Assembly: GCF_019219075.1 (NCBI RefSeq)
Contig: NZ_JAHUWJ010000011.1
Coordinates: 62,001-126,000, forward strand
Origin: Chitinophaga sp. sic0106
GTDB taxonomy: Bacteria > Bacteroidota > Bacteroidia > Chitinophagales > Chitinophagaceae
DNA length: 64,000 nt
Reading direction: 5' to 3'
Shown here: one piece after another, positions 6,887 to 15,324 of the stretch
How positions within the stretch are numbered: the stretch's first letter is position 1
How the letters are laid out: the number at the start of each line of letters is the position of its first letter
Made by a program: the position numbers and the translations under genes
The notes under the pieces: model-generated
Databases searched by the model: none
Told to the model about the DNA's origin: nothing
What the model saw: only the letters and a program-made list of their open reading frames with translations

Positions 6887-7960
6887 ATGTTCGATCTCAA
6901 CTCCCTCCTGAGGGACAATATAAAAAGACTGGTACCCTATTCTTCCGCCCGCGACGAATTCAAAGGCGAAGCAAGGGTATTCATAGATGCCAACGAAAAC
7001 GGCTTCGGATCGCCACTGCCGGTGAATTACAACCGCTACCCCGATCCCCTGCAATGGAAACTGAAATACAAGCTCGCCGATATCAAAGGCGTGCCGCCAC
7101 AAAATATCTTCCTCGGCAACGGCAGCGATGAACCCATCGATATCCTCTACCGCGCTTTTTGTCGCCCGGGTGTGGATAACGTAGTCCTCTGCCCGCCTAC
7201 CTACGGCATGTACGAGGTAAGCGCCAATATCAACGACGTTGTCATCCGCAAGGTGAGCCTCACCCCGGAATTCCAGCTGGATATCGCCGGCCTCCAGGAA
7301 GCGATCGATGAAAATACCAAACTGATATTCATCTGTAGTCCTAACAACCCCACCGGCAACTCCATCAACCGCGCTGATATTGAACTCCTGCTCAATAACT
7401 TCGACGGTATCGTGGTGATAGACGAAGCCTACATCAACTTCTCCCGCCAGAAATCCTTTATCCAGGAACTGACGGAATATCCTAACCTGGTGGTAATGCA
7501 AACCCTGTCCAAAGCATGGGGACTGGCAGCACTCCGCGTAGGCATGGCCTTCGCCAGCGAGGATATTATCCACATCTTCAACAAGGTGAAAGCGCCTTAT
7601 AATATCAGTCAGGCCGCACAGGAACTGGCATTACAGGCCCTGGACAACGTAACACAGGTAAACGAGTGGATACGCGAAATCGTGATCGAGCGTGACCTGC
7701 TTTCCGCCGCCATGGAGGCTTTGCCACTGGTACAACAGGTGTACCCCAGCGATGCCAACTTCATCCTCGTTAAAACCATCGATGCAAGGGGTATTTATGA
7801 TTTCCTTACAGCGAGAGGAATTATCGTTCGGGATCGCTCCAAAGTAGAGCTCTGCGCCGGCTGCTTACGTATCACCATCGGTACACCAGCGGAGAACCTG
7901 GAACTCATGGATGCCCTGAAATCTTATCAACCACAAACCGAAAAAACTGTTTCTGCATGA
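6887..7960 (+). CDS. hisC: Histidinol-phosphate aminotransferase
   Basis: HisC is a PLP enzyme converting imidazole acetol phosphate to histidinol phosphate. The 357-residue product has the class I/II aminotransferase motifs NPTGN, VIDEAYINF and SKAWGLAALRVG, where the lysine binds PLP. I place the start at ATG 6887, giving MFDLNSLLRDNIK; an in-frame extension of 22 residues further upstream overlaps hisD and has no family resemblance. The stop overlaps the hisB start in an ATGA, implying coupled translation. Confidence 0.96.
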   Translation: MFDLNSLLRDNIKRLVPYSSARDEFKGEARVFIDANENGFGSPLPVNYNRYPDPLQWKLKYKLADIKGVPPQNIFLGNGSDEPIDILYRAFCRPGVDNVVLCPPTYGMYEVSANINDVVIRKVSLTPEFQLDIAGLQEAIDENTKLIFICSPNNPTGNSINRADIELLLNNFDGIVVIDEAYINFSRQKSFIQELTEYPNLVVMQTLSKAWGLAALRVGMAFASEDIIHIFNKVKAPYNISQAAQELALQALDNVTQVNEWIREIVIERDLLSAAMEALPLVQQVYPSDANFILVKTIDARGIYDFLTARGIIVRDRSKVELCAGCLRITIGTPAENLELMDALKSYQPQTEKTVSA

Positions 7961-9093
7961 AACGTGTGCTCTTTATAGATCGTGATGGTACTTTGATCAA
8001 AGAAGTGCCGCCCACTTACCAGATCGACAGCCTGGATAAAATCGAATTCTATCCGAAAGTATTTGTGAACATGGCCCGCATCGCAGGGGAGCTGGGCTAT
8101 GAGCTGGCCATGGTTACCAACCAGGACGGCCTCGGTACCGCCTCCTTCCCGGAAGATACCTTCTGGCCTTCCCAGAACTTTATCATCCGTGCATTCGAAA
8201 ATGAAGGCGTGCAGTTCGATGAAGTGTTTATCGACCGCTCTTTCCCGGCGGATAATGCACCCACGCGCAAACCCGGTACCGGCATGCTCACCAAATACCT
8301 CACCGGTGAGTACGACCTGGAAAACTCTTTCGTCATCGGCGACCGCATCACCGATGTACAGCTGGCCAAAAATCTGGGTGCCAAAGCCATCTGGATGAAC
8401 GAAGGCAACGGCCTCGGCAACGCCGAAGTGCAGGACAGCGCCGCCACCCTGCGTGAAGTAATTGCGCTCGAAAGCACCGACTGGGACCGTATATACGAAT
8501 TTCTCAAAGTGGGACTTCGAACGGTGACGCATGTACGCAAAACAAACGAAACCGACATCTCCATAAATATAAACCTGGATGGTACCGGCAAAGCGAAAAT
8601 AGAGACCGGACTGGGCTTTTTTGATCATATGCTGGACCAGATTGCCCGCCACGGCAGCATCGACCTGGAAATCACTGCTAAAGGTGATCTGCATATCGAT
8701 GAACACCATACCATAGAAGATACCGGCATCGCGCTGGGAGAGGCCATGGCCAAAGCCCTGGGCGATAAGAGAGGCATAGAGCGCTACGGCTTTACCCTCC
8801 CAATGGACGACTGCCTGGCACAAGTGGGCATCGACTTCGGTGGGCGTAACTGGCTGGTATGGGAAGCTGAGTTTAACCGGGAGAAAATAGGAGAGATGCC
8901 TACCGAAATGTTCTATCATTTCTTTAAGTCGTTTTCAGACGGTGCAAAAGCTAACCTCAACATAAAAGCAGAAGGTCAGAACGAGCATCATAAGATAGAA
9001 GCAATTTTTAAAGCATTTGCCAAAGCCGTGAAAGTGGCTGTAAAGCGCAACCCATCAAAAATGCAACTGCCTAGTACCAAAGGAGTGCTGTAA
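7957..9093 (+). CDS. hisB: Bifunctional histidinol-phosphatase / imidazoleglycerol-phosphate dehydratase
   Basis: The 378-residue product joins two domains. Residues 1 to about 165 are a HAD phosphatase with the DRDGT nucleophile motif at residues 8-12 and a zinc-loop region rich in polar residues. Residues from about 185 are IGP dehydratase, with FFDHMLDQIARHG, DEHHTIED and a second EHHKIEA metal-binding motif. It catalyses two non-consecutive steps of histidine synthesis. It overlaps hisC by four bases. In relatives hisH normally follows; here the trp leader begins 67 bases later, so the his genes are interrupted. Confidence 0.97.
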   Translation: MKRVLFIDRDGTLIKEVPPTYQIDSLDKIEFYPKVFVNMARIAGELGYELAMVTNQDGLGTASFPEDTFWPSQNFIIRAFENEGVQFDEVFIDRSFPADNAPTRKPGTGMLTKYLTGEYDLENSFVIGDRITDVQLAKNLGAKAIWMNEGNGLGNAEVQDSAATLREVIALESTDWDRIYEFLKVGLRTVTHVRKTNETDISININLDGTGKAKIETGLGFFDHMLDQIARHGSIDLEITAKGDLHIDEHHTIEDTGIALGEAMAKALGDKRGIERYGFTLPMDDCLAQVGIDFGGRNWLVWEAEFNREKIGEMPTEMFYHFFKSFSDGAKANLNIKAEGQNEHHKIEAIFKAFAKAVKVAVKRNPSKMQLPSTKGVL

Positions 9094-9120
9094 TTTTTCT
9101 TTCCGGATGGAAAAAAATTA

Positions 9121-9152
9121 TTTGCATTTAATGTAAAAATGTTTCATTTTTG
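9121..9152 (+). promoter_or_regulatory. Promoter of the trp operon
   Basis: TTTG at 9121-9124 is followed after 20 bases by CATTTTTG at 9145-9152, one mismatch from TAnnTTTG. The spacing is ideal for the Bacteroidota housekeeping sigma factor. Transcription would start near 9157-9160, just before the Trp leader frame. Confidence 0.65.
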
Positions 9153-9160
9153 CTCTCACT

Positions 9161-9214
9161 ATGCAGAATATCATGACAAATAAATATTGGTGGTGGCACG
9201 GAATCAATCCTTGA
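9161..9214 (+). CDS. trpL: Tryptophan operon leader peptide
   Basis: A 17-codon frame (ATG 9161, TGA 9212) encodes three consecutive tryptophans, residues 10-12, in MQNIMTNKYWWWHGINP. Three adjacent TGG codons directly before a terminator and trpE mark a leader peptide sensing charged Trp-tRNA. A second in-frame ATG at 9173 would give 13 residues and leave a slightly longer untranslated leader after the predicted transcription start; I cannot decide between them. Confidence 0.92.
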   Translation: MQNIMTNKYWWWHGINP

Positions 9215-9292
9215 TCTGTGTTACAGTGCCATGTTTCGTCTTGAAATATATTTGAAGGGCTCGCTGTTACACAGCGGGCCCTTCGGCTTTTT
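9194..9292 (+). promoter_or_regulatory. Tryptophan attenuator
   Basis: Segment 1 TGGCAC (9194-9199), which includes the third Trp codon, pairs with segment 2 GTGCCA (9226-9231). Overlapping segment 2, ACAGTG (9223-9228) can pair with CGCTGT (9262-9267) in segment 3. Segments 3 and 4 (9254-9267 and 9271-9284) form a 14-bp stem with a single G-T pair and a 3-base loop, followed by GGCTTTTT. A ribosome stalled on the Trp codons masks segment 1 and frees segment 2 to block the terminator, permitting transcription of trpE. Confidence 0.88.
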
Positions 9293-9348
9293 ATCCGGTT
9301 CCTATTACAAAAAATTTCACTTTCACTTTTTAGGTTATCATATCAGTC

Positions 9349-10758
9349 ATGCGTACCATCCAAGTAAAAACGAGATCCAAACAGATGCTGGCGGACGTGT
9401 TCACGCCGGTGGGTATCTATCTGCGACTCCGTGACAAATTCCCGGGCTCCATTCTCCTCGAAAGTACCGATTACAGAGCCAGTGAAAACAGCTTTTCCTT
9501 TATCGGTATCAAGCCCATAGCAGGGATTGAAGTTACTTCCACCACCAATTTTGAATTCAAGTACCCCAACCTCCCCGTTGAAAAGAAACAACTCAAAAAC
9601 AAAGAGGCCGTAACAGGAGAAATTGAGAAGTTTCTGAAGAACTTCACCTTCACCGGTAGCAATCCAATCCCGCTCGCACAAAGCCTTTTCGGATACACCA
9701 CCTTTGATGCGGTACAGTTCTTCGAAACCATCGAATTCAATAAGGAAAAACAGTCCGCCAATGTGATCCCGCTCATGCGATACCGTTTTTACCAGTACGT
9801 GATAGCAATTAACCACTTCAAAGATGAACTCTACCTCATCGAAAACCAGGTGGATGGCATCGAAAGCGATTTTGAACTGATAGAATCACTGATACGCCAT
9901 AAAGACTCACCCGGTTATCCTTTCACCGCTGTAGGCGAAGAGTCGTCTAACATGACAGACGCAGCATACATGCAGATGGTAGAACAGGGAAAACAACACT
10001 GCTTCCGGGGCGATGTTTTCCAGGTAGTACTCTCCAGAGCCTTCCAGCAATCTTACATCGGCGATGAATTCAACGTATACCGCGCCCTCCGCTCCATCAA
10101 CCCTTCACCTTATCTTTTCTTCTTCGATTACGGCGATTATAAATTAATGGGTTCTTCACCGGAAGCCCAGCTGGTAATCCGTGATGGAAAAGCTACCATA
10201 CACCCGATTGCAGGCACGTTCCGCCGCACCGGTGATGATGCACAGGATAAAGCACTGGCGGATAAACTCCTCCAGGACCCGAAAGAAAATGCAGAACACG
10301 TGATGCTGGTAGACCTTGCACGCAATGACCTCAGCAGAAACGCTAAAGACGTAGCGGTACAGTCTTACAAAGAAGTACAATACTACTCTCACGTGATTCA
10401 CCTCGTAAGTGAAGTAACAGGTAAACTGGAACCAGGCCTCAATCCTTTTGCTCTCCTGGCTTCTACCTTCCCTGCCGGTACGCTCTCCGGCGCTCCCAAA
10501 TACAGGGCCATGGAAATAATAGACCAGTACGAACCTACCGCCCGTGGCTTCTATGGTGGCTGTATAGGCGCAGTAGGTTTCAACGGCAACTTCAATCACG
10601 CTATCATGATCCGCTCCATACTCAGCAAAATGAATACGCTGTACTACCAGGCGGGAGCCGGCGTGGTGGCCAAATCAGTAGCTTCCTCCGAACTGGAAGA
10701 AGTGAACAATAAACTCAATGCTTTAAAACAGGCCATCTTGCTGGCGCAAAAAATTTAG
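9349..10758 (+). CDS. trpE: Anthranilate synthase component I
   Basis: TrpE converts chorismate and ammonia to anthranilate. The 469-residue product has the feedback-inhibition motif region LLES near residue 40 and the chorismate-binding core: NPSPYLFFFDYG, GSSPE, PIAGTFRRTGDD, EHVMLVDLARND, and the C-terminal FPAGTLSGAPK and YYQAGAGVVAKS motifs. Length is normal. It begins 57 bases after the attenuator T-run and is followed after 2 bases by trpG, its glutaminase subunit. Confidence 0.97.
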   Translation: MRTIQVKTRSKQMLADVFTPVGIYLRLRDKFPGSILLESTDYRASENSFSFIGIKPIAGIEVTSTTNFEFKYPNLPVEKKQLKNKEAVTGEIEKFLKNFTFTGSNPIPLAQSLFGYTTFDAVQFFETIEFNKEKQSANVIPLMRYRFYQYVIAINHFKDELYLIENQVDGIESDFELIESLIRHKDSPGYPFTAVGEESSNMTDAAYMQMVEQGKQHCFRGDVFQVVLSRAFQQSYIGDEFNVYRALRSINPSPYLFFFDYGDYKLMGSSPEAQLVIRDGKATIHPIAGTFRRTGDDAQDKALADKLLQDPKENAEHVMLVDLARNDLSRNAKDVAVQSYKEVQYYSHVIHLVSEVTGKLEPGLNPFALLASTFPAGTLSGAPKYRAMEIIDQYEPTARGFYGGCIGAVGFNGNFNHAIMIRSILSKMNTLYYQAGAGVVAKSVASSELEEVNNKLNALKQAILLAQKI

Positions 10759-10760
10759 TC

Positions 10761-11330
10761 ATGAATATCCTTGTATTTGATAACTACGACTCATTCACCT
10801 ATAACCTGGTACACCTGGTTGAAAAAATCATAGACGGTAAAGTAACCGTTGTACGCAACGACGAAATTCCGCTGGAGAAAGTAAAAGAATACGATAAAAT
10901 TATTCTTTCCCCTGGCCCGGGAATCCCGGAAGAAGCAGGACTGCTGCTGCCGCTGATCAAAGAATATGCACCAACCAAATCCATCTTCGGTGTATGCCTT
11001 GGCCAGCAGGCGATAGGACAGGCCTTTGGCGCCTCTCTCATCAACCTGAAAGAAGTATACCATGGCGTGGCTACCAATGTGCAAATCATTGCAGACAACG
11101 GCCGCCTCTTTAACAATATGCCGAAAGAACTGGAAGTAGGCCGCTATCACTCATGGGTGGTAGACGAAAAAACACTCCCTTCGGAGCTGATCATTACCGC
11201 CAGAGATGAAGATGGCTACATCATGGCACTGCAACACGAAAGCTACGACGTGAGCGGCGTACAGTTCCACCCGGAAAGTGTACTCACTCCACAGGGAGAG
11301 CAGATACTGAGAAACTGGCTGGAAATGTAA
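10761..11330 (+). CDS. trpG: Anthranilate synthase component II (glutamine amidotransferase)
   Basis: TrpG supplies ammonia from glutamine to TrpE. The 189-residue class I amidotransferase has SPGPGIP near residue 51, the nucleophile Cys in GVCLGQQAIG near residue 79, and the His-Glu pair in VQFHPES near residue 170. It lies 2 bases after trpE. The stand-alone form (not fused to trpD) is the usual arrangement in Bacteroidota. Confidence 0.97.
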   Translation: MNILVFDNYDSFTYNLVHLVEKIIDGKVTVVRNDEIPLEKVKEYDKIILSPGPGIPEEAGLLLPLIKEYAPTKSIFGVCLGQQAIGQAFGASLINLKEVYHGVATNVQIIADNGRLFNNMPKELEVGRYHSWVVDEKTLPSELIITARDEDGYIMALQHESYDVSGVQFHPESVLTPQGEQILRNWLEM

Positions 11331-11384
11331 TCTGCCACCACGTTTCACGCTTATCTATTTCTTCAGTCTATCACTAATATCACC

Positions 11385-12377
11385 ATGAAAAAGATTTTAA
11401 ACTACCTCTTCGAACATAAAACATTTAGTCGCGAAGCCGCCAAAGAAATCCTCACCAGCATTTCCAAAGGCATGTATAACGACAGCGAACTGGCCGCATT
11501 CATGACGGTTTTCCTCATGCGCTCCATCACCATCGATGAGCTGCTGGGCTTCCGCGATGCCCTGCTCGAACTCTGTATCCCGGTAAACCTGAACGGCTAC
11601 AACGTACTGGACATCGTAGGTACCGGCGGCGATGCAAAAAATACATTTAATATTTCTACCTTGTCGTGCTTTGTAGTAGCCGGCGCAGGTGCAAAAGTAG
11701 CCAAGCACGGTAACTACGGCGTATCCTCCGTTAGTGGTGCCTCCAATCTCATGGAGTTGGTAGGATACAAATTCAAGAACGACGACAGCAAGCTGAAAGC
11801 TGAGCTGGAAGGCGCAGGCATCTGCTTCCTCCATGCACCACTGTTCCACCCTGCATTGAAAAATGTAGCCGGAATACGCCGCCAGCTTGGTATCCGTACA
11901 TTCTTCAATATGCTGGGGCCACTCGTAAATCCGGCCTTCGCACAACACCAGCTCATTGGCGTATACAGCCTGGAAATGGCCCGCGTATACAACTACCTGT
12001 TCCAGCAAACCGATAAACAGTTTGTGATTGTTCATAGTCTCGACGGATACGATGAAATTTCCCTCACCGCCGATACCAAGGTTATCACCAACAAAGGTGA
12101 GCAGGACTGGACACCGGAGCAGCTGGGCAAGCGTAAAGTACACCCTGAGGATATCTACGGTGGCAATACGCCGGAAGAAGCAGCTAAGATCTTTATGAAA
12201 ATACTCAAAGGAGAGGGCACCTGGGCACAAAACTCCGTAGTGTTTGCGAACGCTGCTATGGGATTGTATAGTCTCGGTACCTACAACACCTACGAGGATT
12301 GCTTTGCCGCCGCCGTGGAATCACTGGAGTCCGGCAATGCATACAAATCTTTCCAGAACCTGATAGCATTACAATAA
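11385..12377 (+). CDS. trpD: Anthranilate phosphoribosyltransferase
   Basis: TrpD transfers phosphoribose from PRPP to anthranilate. The 330-residue product has the PRPP loop GTGGDAKNTFNIS near residue 80 and KHGNYGVSS near residue 108, both diagnostic of the family, and the RRQLGIRTFFNMLGPL segment near residue 165. It follows trpG after 54 bases without a visible terminator. Its TAA stop shares its last base with the ATG of trpC. Confidence 0.96.
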   Translation: MKKILNYLFEHKTFSREAAKEILTSISKGMYNDSELAAFMTVFLMRSITIDELLGFRDALLELCIPVNLNGYNVLDIVGTGGDAKNTFNISTLSCFVVAGAGAKVAKHGNYGVSSVSGASNLMELVGYKFKNDDSKLKAELEGAGICFLHAPLFHPALKNVAGIRRQLGIRTFFNMLGPLVNPAFAQHQLIGVYSLEMARVYNYLFQQTDKQFVIVHSLDGYDEISLTADTKVITNKGEQDWTPEQLGKRKVHPEDIYGGNTPEEAAKIFMKILKGEGTWAQNSVVFANAAMGLYSLGTYNTYEDCFAAAVESLESGNAYKSFQNLIALQ

Positions 12378-13177
12378 TGAAAAATATTCTGGCAGAAATA
12401 GTTGCCCATAAGCATACGGAAGTAGCTGCCCGCAAGCAGGTACGCAGCACAGCAGAACTGGAACAGGCGCCCATGTTTGGAAGAGAAACACTCTCCCTCT
12501 GCCAGTTCCTGCGTATGCCGGATAAAACCGGTATCATCGCGGAGTTCAAGCGTCGCTCGCCCTCTAAGGGACTGATCAACGGCAACGTGACCGTACAGCA
12601 GGTTACTACTGCGTATACCCGTTACGGTGCCTCCGGCCTGTCGGTGCTTACTGACGAAAAGTTTTTTGGCGGTACCTCCGATGACCTGCAACAGGCGCGC
12701 AGTTACAATCAGGTGCCTATCCTCCGCAAGGATTTTATTGTGGATGAATACCAGATTGTGGAAGCAAAAGCTATCGGTGCGGATGTAATTCTGCTGATCG
12801 CTGAATGCCTGGAAGCCGCCGAAGTAAAGCAGCTTTCCACCTTTGCCCATAACCTGGGCCTGGAAGTATTGCTGGAAGTACATAGTGAATCACAACTGGA
12901 AAAAGTAAGTGAGCACGTGAACCTGGTGGGTGTCAACAACAGGGACCTGATTACTTTTCAGGTAGACTTTAACCGTTCCTGTGAGCTGGCGCCAAAGATA
13001 CCTTCGGATAAGCTGAAGGTAGCAGAAAGCGGGATTAATGATCCTGCTGCCATCGTAACGCTGCAGCAGGCCGGCTTTGAAGGATTTCTCATCGGGGAGC
13101 ATTTTATGCGCCAGGAAGATCCGGCAAGAGCATTTGAGAATTTTGTAACGGAGATGCGCACGCTGCAAAATAAGTAA
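12377..13177 (+). CDS. trpC: Indole-3-glycerol phosphate synthase
   Basis: TrpC closes the indole ring. The 266-residue product, started at ATG 12377 (MKNILAEIVAHKHTEV), shows the barrel motifs IIAEFKRRSPSKG, LRKDFIVDEYQ, DVILLIAECL, GVNNRDL and VAESGI, holding the catalytic Lys and Glu residues. An upstream in-frame extension of 26 residues lies entirely in trpD and is rejected. The next gene, trpF, is separated by an unusual 254-base hairpin-rich spacer. Confidence 0.96.
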   Translation: MKNILAEIVAHKHTEVAARKQVRSTAELEQAPMFGRETLSLCQFLRMPDKTGIIAEFKRRSPSKGLINGNVTVQQVTTAYTRYGASGLSVLTDEKFFGGTSDDLQQARSYNQVPILRKDFIVDEYQIVEAKAIGADVILLIAECLEAAEVKQLSTFAHNLGLEVLLEVHSESQLEKVSEHVNLVGVNNRDLITFQVDFNRSCELAPKIPSDKLKVAESGINDPAAIVTLQQAGFEGFLIGEHFMRQEDPARAFENFVTEMRTLQNK

Positions 13178-13431
13178 GCGAAGGCGCGCTTCGCGCGCCG
13201 GGATTGATTGAATAGTTCTTTATTTCTCGCAGAGCAGCATAAGCAGGTAAGCAGCAAAGGCCTGCCTTTTGTTCCGATCCGGGGATGAGGACCCAAGGTC
13301 CTCATCCCCGGATTCCACCACCGAATAGGTCGGTGGTGGAATCCGGGCAAAAAAACAACAAAACATGCTGCTCTGCAAGAAATAAAGATCGCAACAGATG
13401 CCGAAGGCATCTACCGCAAAAAACAACACAC
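13178..13431. repeat. Hairpin-rich spacer element between trpC and trpF
   Basis: The spacer is built of nested inverted repeats. Outer arms 13217-13240 and 13365-13388 match as inverted copies with one mismatch in 24. Inside lie two perfect stems that share bases: 13277-13293 with 13297-13313 (17 bp) and 13307-13324 with 13330-13347 (18 bp), so only one can form fully at a time. At the left end GGCGCGC-TTC-GCGCGCC (13183-13199) and at the right end AGATGCC-GAA-GGCATCT (13396-13412) are smaller hairpins. The arm ATGCTGCTCTGCAAGAAA at 13365 onward recurs near 60588. It looks like a dispersed palindromic element inserted in the operon; no T-run suggests termination. Confidence 0.85.
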
Positions 13432-14073
13432 ATGCAAATAAAAGTTTGTGGCATAACAAAACTAAGCGACCTGCAAATGCTGGTAGAAAACAAAGCCGAC
13501 TATGCCGGCTTCATCTTCTACGAGCGCTCGCCCCGCTTTGCCGGCAGCCGCATTGATGCCCGGTCTGTACGTGAAACCACCGGTATCCTTAAGGTAGGCG
13601 TGTTTGTAAACGCTTCCATGGAACAGGTGCTCACCACCGTGGTGGACTATGCACTGGACCTGGTGCAGCTCCACGGGGATGAAACGCCGGAGTTTTGCGC
13701 GGCAGTGCAAACCAAGGTACCGGTGATAAAGGCATTTCGTATAGGCGCCCACGTAAACTGGGAAAAGGAAATCAGTCCCTATCTCCCGGTAACAAAATAT
13801 TTCCTGTTTGATACCGCCTCTGAAAAAGGCTACGGCGGCACCGGCGACCGTTTCAACTGGGAGTTGCTGCAGCAATATCCTTATCAGCATCCTTTCCTGC
13901 TCAGCGGCGGCATTGCCCCCGGCCAGGAAGCGGAAATCGGTAACCTGCAACTGCCGCAGCTGTTTGCCGTGGATATCAACAGCAAATTTGAAGATAGTCC
14001 CGGAGTGAAAAATCCGGAAAAAGTAAGTGTATTTGTTGCCGGCCTTCGTAAAGCCCTGCAGCAGGTACTGTAA
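13432..14073 (+). CDS. trpF: Phosphoribosylanthranilate isomerase
   Basis: TrpF isomerises phosphoribosylanthranilate. The product, started at ATG 13432, has 213 residues with the signatures KVCGITKLSD (catalytic Cys7-type position), ADYAGFIFYERSPRF, VQLHGDE and FLLSGGI. The frame is open further upstream, but that part encodes the palindromic spacer and has no family resemblance. An A-rich stretch (AAAAAACAACACAC) directly precedes the ATG, and no good Shine-Dalgarno is visible. Confidence 0.96.
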   Translation: MQIKVCGITKLSDLQMLVENKADYAGFIFYERSPRFAGSRIDARSVRETTGILKVGVFVNASMEQVLTTVVDYALDLVQLHGDETPEFCAAVQTKVPVIKAFRIGAHVNWEKEISPYLPVTKYFLFDTASEKGYGGTGDRFNWELLQQYPYQHPFLLSGGIAPGQEAEIGNLQLPQLFAVDINSKFEDSPGVKNPEKVSVFVAGLRKALQQVL

Positions 14074-14110
14074 GCGAAACAAACATTTGTCAACATAAAA
14101 ATATTGTATC

Positions 14111-15319
14111 ATGGACATTGCGATAGATACTAGCAAATCCAGGTATCATGTGGATAAGAACGGCTACTACGGAAGATTTGGCGGTGCCTATATTCCCGAA
14201 ATGCTATATCCGAATGTGGAAGAACTGCAGCAGAAATACATGGAAGTCCTCAGCGATCCCGGCTTCCAGGCAGAGTTTACGGACCTCCTGCGGAACTACG
14301 TAGGACGCCCTTCCCCGCTGTATTTCGCCAAACGTTTATCCGCTAAATACGGCGCTAAGATCTACCTGAAAAGAGAAGACCTGAACCACACGGGGGCGCA
14401 TAAAGTCAATAACACCATCGGGCAAATCCTGCTGGCGAAGCGCCTGGGTAAAACCCGCATCATTGCTGAAACCGGCGCAGGGCAACATGGCGTGGCCACT
14501 GCTACCGTTTGTGCACTTATGGGTATGGAATGCGTGGTGTACATGGGCGAAATTGATATTGAGCGCCAGGCACCTAACGTAGCCCGCATGAAAATGCTGG
14601 GAGCTACCGTGGTACCGGCTACCAGCGGAAGTAAAACCCTGAAGGATGCAACCAACGAAGCTATCCGCGACTGGATCAATAACCCCGTAGATACGCATTA
14701 TATCCTCGGCACCGCTGCCGGTCCGCATCCATATCCTGATATGGTGGCGCGTTTTCAGTCGGTTATCAGTGAGGAGATCAAAAAGCAGCTGCTGGAACAG
14801 GAAGGGCGTGAAAACCCGGATTATCTCGTTGCCTGTATTGGCGGAGGCAGCAATGCTGCCGGTACCTATTTCCACTACCTGGACGTACCGGAAGTGAAAA
14901 TTGTGGCAGTAGAAGCGGGCGGTAAAGGTATCCACAGCGGCTTTTCCGCTGCCAGCACCAAGCTGGGTAAAATTGGTATCATCCATGCCAGCAAAACGCT
15001 GCTCATGCAAACCGATGATGGCCAGATTGTAGAGCCACACAGCATTTCCGCTGGTCTGGATTATCCCGGCATCGGCCCTATGCATGCGCACCTCTATGAA
15101 ACCGGCCGTGGTACCTTCCTCGACGCTACCGACGATGAAGCCCTGGCAGCCGGCTATGAACTGAGTCTGCTCGAAGGCATCATCCCCGCCATGGAGTCTG
15201 CCCACGCCCTGGCTAAACTGAAAGACCTGGACCTCAAGCCTGAAGATGTAGTGGTACTGTGCCTTTCAGGCCGCGGTGATAAGGATTTGAATACATATAT
15301 CACCAACATGAAAAAGTAA
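14111..15319 (+). CDS. trpB: Tryptophan synthase beta chain
   Basis: TrpB condenses indole with serine using PLP. The 402-residue product has the PLP lysine in HTGAHKVNNT, the AETGAGQHG substrate loop, the phosphate-binding GGGSNA motif and the SAGLDYPGIGP segment. This is the canonical TrpB1 form that pairs with TrpA, encoded 5 bases downstream. Confidence 0.98.
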   Translation: MDIAIDTSKSRYHVDKNGYYGRFGGAYIPEMLYPNVEELQQKYMEVLSDPGFQAEFTDLLRNYVGRPSPLYFAKRLSAKYGAKIYLKREDLNHTGAHKVNNTIGQILLAKRLGKTRIIAETGAGQHGVATATVCALMGMECVVYMGEIDIERQAPNVARMKMLGATVVPATSGSKTLKDATNEAIRDWINNPVDTHYILGTAAGPHPYPDMVARFQSVISEEIKKQLLEQEGRENPDYLVACIGGGSNAAGTYFHYLDVPEVKIVAVEAGGKGIHSGFSAASTKLGKIGIIHASKTLLMQTDDGQIVEPHSISAGLDYPGIGPMHAHLYETGRGTFLDATDDEALAAGYELSLLEGIIPAMESAHALAKLKDLDLKPEDVVVLCLSGRGDKDLNTYITNMKK

Positions 15320-15324
15320 CAAGT

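Noticed and set aside
5941..6918. Long antisense frame opposite hisD (also opposite hisB at 7927-8919 and trpB at 14336-15205)
   Set aside because: The sense genes are certain; the antisense translations are compositionally odd, match no family and follow from codon usage.
13285..13431. N-terminal extension of trpF
   Set aside because: It encodes the palindromic spacer; TrpF proteins begin at the MQIKVCGIT segment.
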